DNA of 64,000 bases, from contig NC_092674.1 of NCBI RefSeq assembly GCF_964355755.1, positions 1,987,001 through 2,051,000 on the forward strand. Reading direction: 5' to 3'. Under the pieces are notes generated by a model, which saw only the letters and a list, made by a program, of their open reading frames with translations, was not told the origin of the DNA and ran no database searches. The stretch comes from Antedon mediterranea (taxonomy: Eukaryota; Echinodermata; Crinoidea; Comatulida; Antedonidae). Of this stretch, positions 1-10,890 are shown piece by piece; the first letter of the stretch is position 1, and every line of letters begins with the position of its first letter. A program made the translations under genes and the position numbers.

Positions 1-2307
1 CATCTATGTTCTTGCCATCTATCATTATTCGAAACCTGGGTCTGAAGTGGACACTCGTTTGTAGCATGGCGTGTTATACATTGTATTCAGTTGCCAATTT
101 CTGGCCTGGTTGGGGTACACTGATTCCAGCCTCGGCGCTCGTTGGTTTCAGTGCTGCCCCTCTCTGGTCGGCAAAGTGTACGTATTTAACAACGTCTGGG
201 ATGAAGTATGGTATACTAAGTGGAGAAGCAAGTGACGCAGTAATAAACAGATTCTTTGGGATTTTCTTCTTGATGTTTCAATCGGCTCAAATCTGGGGCA
301 ATCTAATTTCGTCACTGGTGCTCCAACAAGCCCCTGATAGTAATTACACCAATACTGGATCTCAGATATGTGGTTCTAAAGATTGTCCAGGTAAGTAATG
401 TAACATACTGAACAAAATACCATGTATGAGGAAAATAATGCAACATAAATATGTGTCGTCTTTGGTTTCGACACTGTAGGCCAAAAAAGTTTTGCCAACA
501 TACCGGAAAACCATAGAATCATTCTAATAAGTATAACAATGATACGATGGCAAATTATGATGCTGTGAGTATGATATAATTTACTGTAGGCCTATTTTAA
601 TGGCGATACACATACGGTAAAGTAAAACAGCCAGAAAGAAAGTGCCAATCTTTCAGAAACCACTATTTCTTCGGCAGAGCTAATGAGAGTACTCGGCGGA
701 GAGATTTGCATTAGGCAGGCAAATATTGAATAGCTTTATAATAATATTTGTTGCAGCCAGTGGAAATACGAGTGAAAGCGATTGCGGTGATGACATAAGT
801 TCTTCGTTGGTCAATACTTTGATGGGGATCTATACAGGTTGTGGGGTAGTGGCGATACTTCTCATCATAGCTTTTCTTGACCCAATGCCACCTTCTCGCG
901 AGACATTAGAAGGTGAAAAATTCGACTTATTCATGGCAACATTACGTTTGTTAAAGGATAAACGTCTGCTGATGCTCATACCAATTACAATGTATAGTGG
1001 TCTGGAGCAAGCTTTTATAGCTGGAGATTTTACAAAGGTATGTCATGTATTCAAACAGAGATGTTTTACTTTTTAATGCGTTGTTTTAGATGAACTTTTT
1101 TTGTTATAGAAGAACATGTTCAATCAAGCAATCAACATACAATCATAACACTAAACAGTTGCGTGCTTACTAACATATTTCCTTATAAACTTGTTTATCG
1201 ATTAATTTTCCACCAGCTCAGTCATCCTGAAAACCATCGTTTTCCCGTCTTAAAATTTGGAAACACATTTCTTCCATAATGACAAACATTGGCCTACTGC
1301 TGACGAATCATCGGTGATACGAGACGGATAGATACCACATTAATCTATACATATGCGAGTCAATTTTGGTCTCCCAATCCGAATTCCAGTTTAATTTTCA
1401 TTATTGAATACTGAACCATGTGTCTATATATTGTTTTGCAGTCTTTCGTAACATGCACACGTGGTGTTGGATGGGTTGGCTATGTGATGATCTGCTACGG
1501 GCTGACCGACTCAATATCTTCATTTCTAAGTGGCCGTGTCGCTAAATACACTGGAAGAATTCCAATCTTCCTTTCTGGAGCGGCCGCTCACATGGCTATC
1601 ATAGTTGTGTTCTTTACATGGACGCCTGAATACGATGATTTGCCGGTTTTGTTTGTTGTAGCAGCTATTTGGGGATTCGGTGATGCAATTTGGCAGACTC
1701 AAATAAATGGTAAACTTTTAACAATTCATAATAAATCAGGCCAGTAAATTAGGATCGCTAAAATAATAGGACGCTTCCGAAGGAGGGGTCTGATGATCCA
1801 ATGGTTACAACTTGTAAATTCACTTTTCCCTGGTTACATATATGCAATAGTTTGGAACAATATTGTCTTCTCTTTACTACATTCAGACGATTCTCCTTTA
1901 ATTCAGGGTTCTGGCCGGAACAACTCTTTCACTTTCATTAACGCCAATTCAGATACATTTCTCGGCTATCACTATTTGAACTATACAGTACAATTAGGTG
2001 TTTATAATAAAATTTGTTTTCATCTTCTCTAGCCATTTACGGCGTATACTTCAACGAGAAACAAGAATCTGCATTCTCCAACTATCGTTTGTGGGAGTCC
2101 ATTGGTTTTGCCGCGTCATTTGGATACAGCAACTTCATTTGTGTCTCAACAAAACTGGCCATTTTAGTAAGTTTCTTAGTGATTGGAATGATGGCATACT
2201 TATTTGTAGACGTCAAAGAATCAAGAAAGTCTGTTGCTTATGAAATGAAGGTGGTCCATGGGAATACTGACGGGACACGTGGTTCAATTCAAACTATTTC
2301 AAAATGA
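1..2307 (+). CDS. UNC93A: UNC93A-like multipass membrane protein, 3' part (5' end outside window)
   Basis: Four exons join in one frame: up to 390, 757-1037, 1442-1709 and 2033-2307, with GT-AG junctions at each (phases 1, 0, 1). The product is the C-terminal part of an UNC93-family, MFS-like protein with several hydrophobic segments. Family-like stretches include LGLKWT and VINRFFGIFF in the first exon, GIYTGCGV in the second, GRVAKYTGRIPIF and IWGFGDAIWQTQIN in the third, and the YRLWESIGFA segment in the last. The first ATG visible (position 6) is internal to the protein, so upstream exons lie off the left edge. UNC93A proteins are plasma-membrane proteins of poorly known transport role; UNC93B1 is the TLR chaperone, but this copy looks closer to the A type. 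The polyadenylation signal AATAAA is at 2533-2538. Confidence 0.88.
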
Positions 2308-3010
2308 ACTATTCAAATCTTGTTTAAATAACATAATTTTAACAATTATTATCGCATAAGTTTGTTGCTGCTGGTCATCGAGAAACTGCACATTTCTCAA
2401 AATTTAATTTTCTGATGGGAAAATGGTTAATTTCCTAACAATCATCAATTAACGAAAATGTTCGTTTCAAACATAGAAACATAGTACTACTGTTTATAAT
2501 TTAATTATGTATTTATAATCATCATAATTATGAATAAAGGTATGTTCTTCGTTACAAAAGAGATGACGGCCGTACGACAATAATTATACAGAAATATGTT
2601 TGTTTTAATTTGTTTTTATTGAATAAAATCTCAACTATATATTTGTAAAGGCTGTGTAATTCAACATAACATAGGCCTAGTATTATAGACAACAACAGCG
2701 TGCATATATCAAATAAGTGATCATAATAATAACATATCGACAGTTTAAAAAAAAATACTATCATTGTCGAAATTATTTTTATTAAAAGAAAAAGCATGAT
2801 CGTTTTATACCAAATATAACCATTCAAAAATAAACACGTATAACCAAATCACTGACAATTATTTTAACAGAAAAGGAAATATCAATTGTAAGCCATGTAT
2901 ACTGGTTATCTATTTTAAAAAAACAATTTACAATGTCATAATAAATATCTATCAAATAAACATCATCTTTACATAATTTTCTTTGGAAAAAAAGGATCAC
3001 ATATTCACAA
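2308..3010. terminator. Convergent 3' UTRs with opposed polyadenylation signals
   Basis: An AATAAA on the + strand (2533-2538) fits the end of the UNC93A-like transcript. An AATAAA on the - strand (2615-2620) fits the end of the orphan gene whose stop codon is at 3011-3013. The two signals lie less than 100 bp apart, so the transcripts end tail to tail and could overlap. No coding potential is seen between them. Confidence 0.6.
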
Positions 3011-5053
3011 TTAAAACGTGTGTCTACATTTATTAGCAATAGCGTTCCACCTCCCTTGGTAAGCAATAAGTTCACTGAACCTTTTGCGGGTGAGTTCCAG
3101 ATTAGAACATCGTCCGTTCGTATTTTTGTTGTCCGTACTGGTATGCATTGGAGGTTCTACGTCATCTTTCGAGCATGGCTCTGATTCATATGGATGAAGT
3201 AAAGGCATTTTGTCACTGCCATCAGGTGCCGCCGCCGTTTTGTTAAATGTCATATCATTTGTTTCTGGCAGGCAGCCTGGTATTTGACATCCATGACAAT
3301 GCACATCACCTGATGTAAGAGAAGAGCGTTTTGTTTCGTCTGGGTGTAAATCAACATCATTGACAACGGGTTTGTACTTAAAATCGCCCATATTATACGC
3401 TGGATGGTAACAATGTGCACTACTACTTCCCCTACTTTCGTCAGTGACGTTATAAGTATCAATTCGAGACTCTTTCTGTTTAAGTTCTTTCTGTTCAATC
3501 TTCAGACGTTTTGAACGGGATTTTCCTTGTTGATGTGGTTTGGTGTTAACATCACCATCAGTTTGCTTTTTTAAGTTCTTCGTTCGCCATTGTTTAATGA
3601 CATCTCGAATAATCTTAACACGTGCAGTTTTCATCAAACGTATTTGAACAGTCTTCAATTTTATTTGATGAGTAGGTTCTGCCACATCAACAACCTCTTG
3701 TCCAATGTCAATCTGTTCTTCTAAGGCTTGTGAAGCTGGCTTCGATTTTATACAACCCGTTTTCTCTTGTCTAACTATATTAGTCACATCACCTGTTGAC
3801 TCCGTTTTAATTTTTAATTTATCTGACGGTATGACTTTTTGAATATTCTGAATCTTTGTTGATCGTTGTTCTGGTTCTGTTTTGATAATTATTTTCTCCA
3901 AACCACCACTTTTCAAGTGCTCATCAGCTTCAGTTTCATTTGGTTTTTTGCTTATAATTACTTTCTCTCGTCCCTCTTCATACGACTCCTTTCCTTTGTC
4001 TGTTTGATCGACGGGATGCAAGCTCATTTTCTGCTCTTCAACAGTATACAAGATTTGACAGTTTGTTGCTTTGGCATCAGCAGATGACATGTGCCTGTCT
4101 ATGCGAGATTCGTTCTTCAACAACGGACTCATTATTACAGAATTATCACTTGAACCACTTATCTGCTTATCATTACCTCGTTTCCTCTTTTGCGTCCGAG
4201 TTGGTTTCGTTGACTTGTAGAAGTTAGCAAGACAATTATTTTGAATCGCGTACTTGTAGAGGTCCTCATTTACGCGGGGTTCGTCGTTGTGAGTGCGCAA
4301 TTTCATCCGTGCCAAAATCGCAGCGTGTCTTTTAATATTAACAGGGACAGAGGGAGTGTGACTCGTGGGAAATTGCTTACAATCCTGATGTTCATTCTCG
4401 TCGCTCTGCAATTGTTCGCGCATTTTAAGGCGTGCAGCTACTGATGCTTTTCGTCTAATGTACATATCACTCGGAGGATCCAGGTTAATATTAACTGTTG
4501 AAGATTTAACGGAAGCTACTTTTGCGCGGGTTTTGCTGGTACGCTTTTCAGTATTCGAATGTTTAGTTAAATCAATGTCAGACGTTGTAGCGATCACTGT
4601 ATGCCTGTTCTTTGTTGACTTTCCAACTTTACGAAGCTTGCCATCAAGATTCCTTTCAAATCCATTTTTACTATTTTTTTTAAATTGCACACTACGATCC
4701 GGATTTCTTTTATCAGAAAACGGCAACAAATCATGGTATTCGATTGTATCCCTAACGTTCGGGGTAAAGGAACTCCGTTTATTTTCCGGTACACCAGCCT
4801 CAGTTAAACCTAATTGTTTCATGAAATTAACTTTTTCCTCAGCTGGGCATCTACGGTCATTAGACAAAACTTCATTGCGATGTGTATTTCCTACACAATC
4901 GCCGCGCGCATCGGTATAAAAACACATTGTAGATTCCATTGGAGAAGGAATGTTCATCAATGTAACTTGTTCTTCATCAACTTCATCGTACATGTATTTG
5001 TAATTCCCTTTGTCATTTTTATATTTTTCGTATATCTGTTTTTTGTAAGCCAT
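3011..5053 (-). CDS. Orphan basic, low-complexity, probably nuclear protein (about 680 aa)
   Basis: One uninterrupted reading frame. The start chosen is the ATG at 5053 (MAYKKQIYEKYK), because a 3' splice site (TATTTACAG) directly abuts it; a longer start six codons upstream would lie in the intron. The protein is hydrophilic, rich in K, R, S, T and E, with no signal peptide or membrane segment. Near the N-terminal third a short motif occurs twice (RRKASVAARLKMR and KRHAAILARMKLR). The middle has several basic clusters and three matches to the SUMO consensus (IKTEP, IKTES, LKIEQ). I do not recognise a family. It could be a fast-evolving chromatin or DNA-repair protein, but that is only inference from composition. 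A 5' untranslated exon probably ends at 5919. Confidence 0.75.
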   Translation of the reverse strand: MAYKKQIYEKYKNDKGNYKYMYDEVDEEQVTLMNIPSPMESTMCFYTDARGDCVGNTHRNEVLSNDRRCPAEEKVNFMKQLGLTEAGVPENKRSSFTPNVRDTIEYHDLLPFSDKRNPDRSVQFKKNSKNGFERNLDGKLRKVGKSTKNRHTVIATTSDIDLTKHSNTEKRTSKTRAKVASVKSSTVNINLDPPSDMYIRRKASVAARLKMREQLQSDENEHQDCKQFPTSHTPSVPVNIKRHAAILARMKLRTHNDEPRVNEDLYKYAIQNNCLANFYKSTKPTRTQKRKRGNDKQISGSSDNSVIMSPLLKNESRIDRHMSSADAKATNCQILYTVEEQKMSLHPVDQTDKGKESYEEGREKVIISKKPNETEADEHLKSGGLEKIIIKTEPEQRSTKIQNIQKVIPSDKLKIKTESTGDVTNIVRQEKTGCIKSKPASQALEEQIDIGQEVVDVAEPTHQIKLKTVQIRLMKTARVKIIRDVIKQWRTKNLKKQTDGDVNTKPHQQGKSRSKRLKIEQKELKQKESRIDTYNVTDESRGSSSAHCYHPAYNMGDFKYKPVVNDVDLHPDETKRSSLTSGDVHCHGCQIPGCLPETNDMTFNKTAAAPDGSDKMPLLHPYESEPCSKDDVEPPMHTSTDNKNTNGRCSNLELTRKRFSELIAYQGRWNAIANKCRHTF

Positions 5054-5918
5054 CTGTAAATATATAATCATGGCGTTTATGATTGTTATGGTAGATAATT
5101 ATGAAACAGTCCCAATTGTCCTCACACTACTGTGGTATTTACTTAAATTACCTCTAAATTACATTTAATGACAAAAGTAAAGGTCTATCGAAAGTTAATT
5201 ATAATAACATAATAACCTCCAATTTACTTATTTGGATCTTTGGGTGTCAGTTTTAAAATCTTGTACAGTCCTAGTAATACATGTACTGTATTAAACTCCA
5301 CTGTTCTTTTTAATTTCATATCATTTTCAAAATACACCATTTATTTACTGTTAATTTTTGGGCGGCGGCCATTTAATTTTTTTAATGCAAATTTTTGGAT
5401 GAAAAGTTACCAAGTATAATTATTTGAATAGTTTAATTGGCCATACAGTAGTTGTATTTAAAAAGTTATAGTTTAACAAGCCTAGACTAGGCCTAAGCAT
5501 ACTTAAAATCAAAAGTCGTAGGCCTAGATACAAATTTTACCTAAACTCACTTTTAAGGGCAGGCCCTTTTTTAAAGGTTAGGCTATCCTAGACTGGAACT
5601 AGGCTAGGCCTAGGCTAGTAATAGTATTCTATAATACTAAATGGCCAGGGCCCTATGCCTACTGAGAAACTTTTAAACACGACTTCTCCTTACACACTGA
5701 CATACGGTACCTCTGACACCTGTCTACCGAGAGCAACAGGCTAGGCCCCAGTCTAGCTAGTCTAGGCTAGGCTAGGCCAAGTCTCTCTTCTCTAACCTAG
5801 AGTAGACTAGGGTCGGAGACTAGCTCGGCCGTCCTAGTTAGGAAGGTAGGGATTAAAACTATTTTCTTCTAAAAAAATGTATTTTAGTTACAGAGATCGA
5901 CAAAACCCAACATCTTAC

Positions 5919-6060
5919 CTTATTTATAGTGAACCTCAAAGTTTTCTGCGCGCAATTAATGGAAACGTAGAAACTCTTGTTTAGTTTCCGAACAAAAAGA
6001 ACGTCGTGTTCATGGATGCATGGAATGAATATGGCGGAATGATGCTTTCAGAATTTAAAA
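5919..6060 (-). other. Probable 5' untranslated exon of the orphan gene
   Basis: On the minus strand a good donor (AAG/GTAAGATG) ends an exon at 5919, and the matching acceptor abuts the ATG at 5053. The exon's 5' limit is not visible, so its outer bound here is a guess. The intron 5054-5918 is full of TAGGCCTAG-type words and holds no other gene I can see. Confidence 0.4.
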
Positions 6061-7374
6061 ACACGCAGTAACAAAACTGTTGTCTGCTGGTGGTGGTGGA
6101 CAGTAAGGCGCGCGACAATGATCTATGCGCGCGCGACAATGGTATACGCGCTAGACCCTGTTGTTGATTGACAACACAACCACACAACAGAGATATCATG
6201 GTGTGTGGTGTGAAAGAATGATGAACTATTTTAATCACCAAAACAAAATATACTTGCACTCTCTCATACTGTACTTCCTTTATGTAATTAAATTTAAACA
6301 TAGGAGCGTTTGATTAACAATTATTATTATTACTACTGGGATTCTTACGTAATACCCCTTTTTGCTCTTTAATTGGCCTTATTATACTCGTTTTATAAAA
6401 GTCATCTAATTTTAAGTGCCACTCTTCAGATGCTGTTACTAATATATTCAAAATATAAAGTTTATTTTTATGTTAATAACTATGTATTTAATAATAAATA
6501 TCAATAACAGGTCTTACCAGAATATGGTATTAAATTTTACATTTTTTCAAACAATTCTATGATATTGAGGTGCTCGCCTTCTTTTTCTCCATTGTAATGT
6601 CAAGACAACTTTCAAAGATCATGGCGTTCAGTATTACTTTTAAAATGTATTAGTAGTTAAACTTATTTTCAAAATTAGTTCATTATTATTTTACGTACTA
6701 ATCAATTAATAATTCAGTGATATTTTTGAGTTTATTGCATTAAATACACATTTTGATTATTTACCGGGTTTTGGTTGATGGTTCTCACTCATGTGAGATT
6801 AGGATTAAAAGTATCCTACTGGCGATATATTGACAAATAATTCTGGTACTTCTGTCTATTGACTAGATTCCTTGTCTAAATATTTTCTATAATATTTTTA
6901 TTTCTGTATATCAGCCTTCTACCAATCAAATATTTAATCTAAAAGCCGAACATTAAACTAATATGCTATTTCATTTAAAATTATCAATTTTTTTATATTA
7001 CCATTGATATTAACATCGGCTATCATTTCGCAAGAAGAAATTAATCAGGACTAAAAGAAAAAAGATTCTAGAAGAAAAGTTATTCCTCAGAGAGGAAAAA
7101 TAATATACAAATTATTTAAACGCAAATTAACCAAAACATCAAGTACGAGTGAATGTTATATTACATAAAAACTATATAAAACAAGTATAGAATTACATTC
7201 AAAAGTGATCCAAGGCAAATGTAAGTTGATCTTTACACGTATGCCTATAGCTTTAAAAACATCTAGAAGCGAGCAAGGCCTAATTTCAAATGTTTGTTCC
7301 AATTCAATAAATGATTCTGAATTTTATAAGTTTGTGATTTATAATCTATTTTTAGAAATAATGATATGACATCA
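6061..7374. other. Intergenic, AT-rich; no gene seen
   Basis: This stretch lies between the promoter side of the orphan gene and the stop codon of the duplicated CAB39 last exon. It is AT-rich, contains no convincing exon, tRNA or mobile element, and must hold the 3' UTR and poly(A) site of the CAB39 B-form if that form is transcribed. Confidence 0.5.
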
Positions 7375-7554
7375 TTAGCTGGTTTTAGTCTCGAGTTCTT
7401 TGATTTGTTTTACTAGGTACATCTTTTCGTCATTGAACTGTTCGTCTTCTGTCCTCTCGATATGAAATGACGTCAGGTATTCAATCAACTTCTCCTTATT
7501 CTTAACTAAAATGTCCAGCACCGGTTGAGATTTAGTTGGATTGGCCACAAATAC
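7375..7554 (-). CDS. CAB39: CAB39 duplicated last coding exon (exon 8B)
   Basis: The 180-nt exon begins after a CGTTAG acceptor, reads [16 protein letters not shown] and ends ...[11 protein letters not shown] followed by TAA. It carries the MO25 C-terminal helix region ([11 protein letters not shown] is shared with vertebrate CAB39). It is in phase with exon 7B (11120-11263) and, through it, with exon 6 (16735-16860). About 30 of 57 aligned residues match exon 8A. The B exon is closer to the vertebrate sequence (KTQPILDIL) than A is. The frame is intact, so it looks functional as an alternative terminal exon. The alternative is the surviving end of a partial gene duplication. Confidence 0.85.
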   Translation of the reverse strand, partial: VFVANPTKSQPVLDILVKNKEKLIEYLTSFHIERTEDEQFNDEKMYLVKQIKELETKTS

Positions 7555-7764
7555 CTAACGAGGTAGCAATAGATAGTTAAAGATCATGGAACATGGTATT
7601 TGATGTTTATGTAAAATAGTAGTATTATAGTTGTTCTCCTTGATGGATATTAAACAGACAATAAATTAAAAGTTTTCAGGACATAATTAAAGTGTTTTCT
7701 GCTATTTCGCGCAACTGCTCTCAGTTCACGACTATTCGGGTTTTTTCGGCATTTTCCGGTAACC

Positions 7765-7790
7765 TCTGATAGTGACGTCATAAGATGAAG
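7765..7790 (+). promoter_or_regulatory. CRE-like palindrome in left-arm promoter
   Basis: TGACGTCA followed by TAAGATGAA lies about 60 bp upstream of the left-arm ATG (7831). The same word stands at the mirrored place in the right arm, about 70 bp before the ATG at 10439. Conservation of this word in two otherwise diverged arms suggests a promoter element; TGACGTCA is the CREB/ATF consensus. Confidence 0.45.
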
Positions 7791-7830
7791 AAACTTTTTC
7801 GCCCGCCTGAGCTGTACTGTACAAACTAGG

Positions 7831-9121
7831 ATGTCAACACGTATTGCGTATGATTTTGACAGTTCTTCGTTAGAGGAATTAGAAGAGGAAACATTGATAG
7901 TGGAATGCGAAACTGAGGAGAATGAAGGAGAAACTATTTTGTTTAACAATCGAAATATTGAATGGAATGTCGATGAAATTAATTCGGCCGTACATGTACG
8001 AGCCCGGTTGTAGTTCTGACGATTCTTCATTCATCATCAGAAGATGGCGACGGTGACCGTCACCTTAGTAGGCCTAGGCCTACCTACAATTCAAGCAGAG
8101 AATATTCAACTTCAAACCCAGTTATTAAATTGGTTAGTAGTACTATCTCTTTTATTAAAAATTAATGTATAACTTTATTGTATAATTAACAATTCCCTAG
8201 TAGATAACTACGATATTCTTCCGTCATGCCAGTGTGTGTATTGTGGCTTAGTTAGGCCTAGATAGAGGCTAGGCCCTACTACTGTACTTTACTCCAATTC
8301 ATGCGGCTAGCCCTCTCACCGGCGACGGTCGGCTATCGTCTATAAGCCTACGGCCTAGATTGAATTTTTTTAACGAAATAAAGATTAGGCTAAATTGAAT
8401 TGTAGAAAGCAAAAATGTACATTACGGTATTAGACTGACCATTTTATTTAACAAATTTGCACTTTGTTGTTTGAAATAGGCCTAGGGTAGGCCTAGATAG
8501 ATAGGCCCACCCCTAAGGCTAGCCAAGATGCAGATTTATTTTCCTATTTCACACACAATACATTAAATTAATCATTAATAATCACTAAAACTTTAAAAAT
8601 ATTTAATATAGCGCCCTATAAATTGTGACATCTCAGAATATTGTAGCGCTCTAGAGCGCTACAATATTATTTATTATTACAAAATATTTTTGTTTTTATA
8701 AAACAGGTGTGATTGTGGCCATTGCCAGATGCTACCCACGTATCGCGAATGTCGATGTTGCCAGGAAGTAGGCCCTATTATTTATTAATCATAGGCTGGA
8801 GGAAGGTCAGACAATTTACAATACGGAGAAGCCTACATATGCATCACTGAACATCCTGGATTCACTGCTGCCTGTTTGAATTTGCATGTGTTGGAAATTG
8901 CATGGCTGCATTACCACCAACAGTACGACACACCTGTTGAAGCCTCAAAACATGAACGTCTGAGACATATTGCGTACCGGCAACTCGCCAGATGGTGTTG
9001 GGGGTTTTTGGGCCGAAACCTAAGGGTAGTCTTACCATCATGTGCCGTTTCCTGCATAAGAGCCCACTTCCCACCACCAGGTATAGAAGATGATTTCCAG
9101 TTTGCTGGATTTTTGGATTGA
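7831..9121 (+). pseudogene. P2X7-like zinc-binding (ZBB) domain gene, left arm, degenerate
   Basis: The N-terminal acidic exon starts at 7831 (MSTRIAYDFDSSS). A zinc-binding exon follows at about 8707, after an AAAACAG acceptor, reading CDCGHC..MPT-like then ECRCCQE. The C-terminal part reads CITEHPGFTAACLN, HIAYRQLARWCWGFLGR and VVLPSCAVSCIR, ending at TGA 9119-9121. This cysteine pattern and the RWCWG...LPSC block are those of invertebrate 'P2X purinoceptor 7-like' soluble proteins. The frame breaks at least twice between the two cysteine blocks and again in the acidic linker, so I call it a pseudogene. A second, unrecognised intron arrangement could rescue part of it. Confidence 0.65.
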
Positions 9122-9509
9122 GTAAACATTTAGCACCAACTTGTATTGAGATTACAATTAACCACATACAATTATTTACTGTACTTCATATAGGAAAGTA
9201 TTGTACACTGTATCTGATAGAAATAAAATGATCACATAGAAATAAAATATACATTTCTCTGACACAATTTATTAAAAAATTATGCACACAAGTGATTATT
9301 TTGTTTATAAAACTGTTGGCTCTGGATTGTGGCGCTGTATCCACATAAACAAATGGCTTTTAATCTTTCACTAAAAAAACGAAATAATGATTTATAATAA
9401 AAAGCATGATGGAATGTATCTCATTTCTTGGAGTATGTATTATACTTCTTATTTTAAGTTGATCAGTGGACCTTTTGGCTGCTGATTTATTTACTGCATA
9501 ATTTTTGCC

Positions 9510-10439
9510 TTAGTTGTTCACATTTGGAAATCTTGTGAAGTGGTTGGCAATAGCGGTCTCTTTGTCGGGGCGTTCAAATCCTGAACAGAGTTGGGGTGGC
9601 GCATCAACAACATCAACATCTTCTGCTGTCCCTTCAACAATGCTCATTACCTCCAAGATGAGGTCATCCACATACCCTGCGAAATAATAATACGGTACTG
9701 TAAGAACAAAATCATTTGTAAAAGTACAATAAGATTTACCTATAATTTATAATTTGACTTTTCTAAAGCAAATTTCAAATGGTTCAATTTTTGTTCAAAT
9801 CAATAGAGAATATAGTGCAATCTGTCATGCAACTTACAAATTATTGCAGTCAGCTTGTGCACAAGCTTTATTTTTATGAGGGCAGAACAACTCCCCACCT
9901 GAACTATTATGCTGGGGCTTTCAACACAGTACTACTAGCCTAGGCCCTTTGTGTTGCTGATTTTAAAACCGAATTAATCACCTAGGCCTACTACTCTACT
10001 ATACTAGAAAGAAGTACTACCTAGGCCTACCTTTTATTTAGTTAATCGACGACACAACAACTTCAGTTTTACTAATTTTTTTATTGTGTTTAAAAACACG
10101 ATAATAATGCATTCGTATAACTGACTGTAACTAACCATTCCAAAGTTTGGGTCCGTAATTGAAAATGTAAACCTAGGCCTAGGACCATGTATTGTTGGTC
10201 TGGTCAATTTCCCCACGACGTTCTTCGCCGCCTTCGCGTTGGTCCGCCTCGCCTTCAGAATCGGTGAGATCGGGCTCTCATATAGGCCTACGGTTGAATT
10301 AATTGCATTCAATAACACTTTCTTGCGTATCCATAACGTCGTCTCCTTCATCTTCATCAATTTCGAATTCATAATGGATAGTTTCCTCTTCAAAATCAGA
10401 CTCCGAACTGTCGAGATCGTACACAATACGTGTTGACAT
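9510..10439 (-). pseudogene. Right-arm copy of the same N-terminal gene, degenerate, with an unidentified last exon
   Basis: The arm starts at 10439 with MSTRIVYDLDSSESDFEEET and continues in the same frame through two stop codons into EPDLTDSEGEADQREGG, ending near 10186 at NNT plus TG before a possible donor. A TG/G junction would give the tryptophan of the family's WC.CG.C motif. No zinc-binding exon was found on this strand. A separate open exon at 9676-9510 has a good acceptor (TTTCGCAG), reads YVDDLILEVMSIVEGTAEDV at its start and ends NVNN-stop. Its origin and whether it belongs to this gene are unknown. Confidence 0.5.
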
Positions 10440-10794
10440 CTTGCCGATACAGTACAGTTTGTATACAAAGAGAGATGCGTCGCGACCAGGGCAGTGCAGT
10501 GTGTTCATCTTATGACGTCACGATTTATCGCCTTGGATTTCCTGCTTCCAAATTCGACTTCGGAGATATAAACTCCGATGTATGTAAATCATTAAAAAAT
10601 CATAATTTACGCTTATAGAATTTATTTTATCAAAACGTACTAATAAAATCAACATATTCAGACCCAAATCAGCCAAAAAACGTTATACATCAAATACCAT
10701 GTTCCATGATCTTTAAAGTAATTATGCTTTAAAATGCATTGGGAAAAAACATTTTATGAAAACGACCAATATTAAATTATAAAGTATATACAAA

Positions 10795-10885
10795 TAGCTG
10801 GGTTGTTAACGTGCTTGCCTTCCAATCGAAAGGTTCAGGGTTCAATTGGTTTTCAACTCATGACTATTTTAACTCCACTCCCGGC
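10795..10885 (+). mobile_element. tRNA-derived SINE fragment
   Basis: A box-B-like GGGTTCAATTGG follows a box-A-like GCTGGGTTGTTAACG, with the same downstream CTCATGAC...CCACTCCC block as the fuller SINE at 32372-32640. Confidence 0.5.
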
Positions 10886-10890
10886 CCTAG

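Larger units (their letters stand above)
7577..10716. mobile_element. 3.1-kb TTAA-flanked inverted-repeat cassette with P2X7-like zinc-binding genes
   Basis: TTAA occurs at 7577-7580 and 10713-10716. Just inside are 26-bp perfect terminal inverted repeats (7581-7606 and 10687-10712) starting AGATCATGGAACATGG. Further in, both arms carry the same promoter word GTGACGTCATAAGATGAA followed by an ATG and a shared N-terminus MSTRI.YD.DSS, reading inward from each side. TTAA target duplication is known for piggyBac and Kolobok transposons. The terminus does not start with the CCY usual in piggyBac. No transposase domain was found, so it is probably non-autonomous. It lies in the intron between CAB39 exons 7B and 8B, its left end 22 bp from the 8B acceptor. 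Confidence 0.8.

Noticed and set aside
4458-4919. 153-codon plus-strand frame
   Set aside because: Antisense shadow of the orphan gene; no splice or start context and hydrophobic, codon-mirror composition.
7831-8013. Acidic N-terminus as that of a piggyBac transposase
   Set aside because: No DDD catalytic region or C-terminal cysteine finger of piggyBac is found; the downstream exons are of the P2X7-like zinc-binding type instead.
9640-9676. YVDD motif suggesting a reverse transcriptase
   Set aside because: No other RT block is present around it; the peptide is a short acidic exon.
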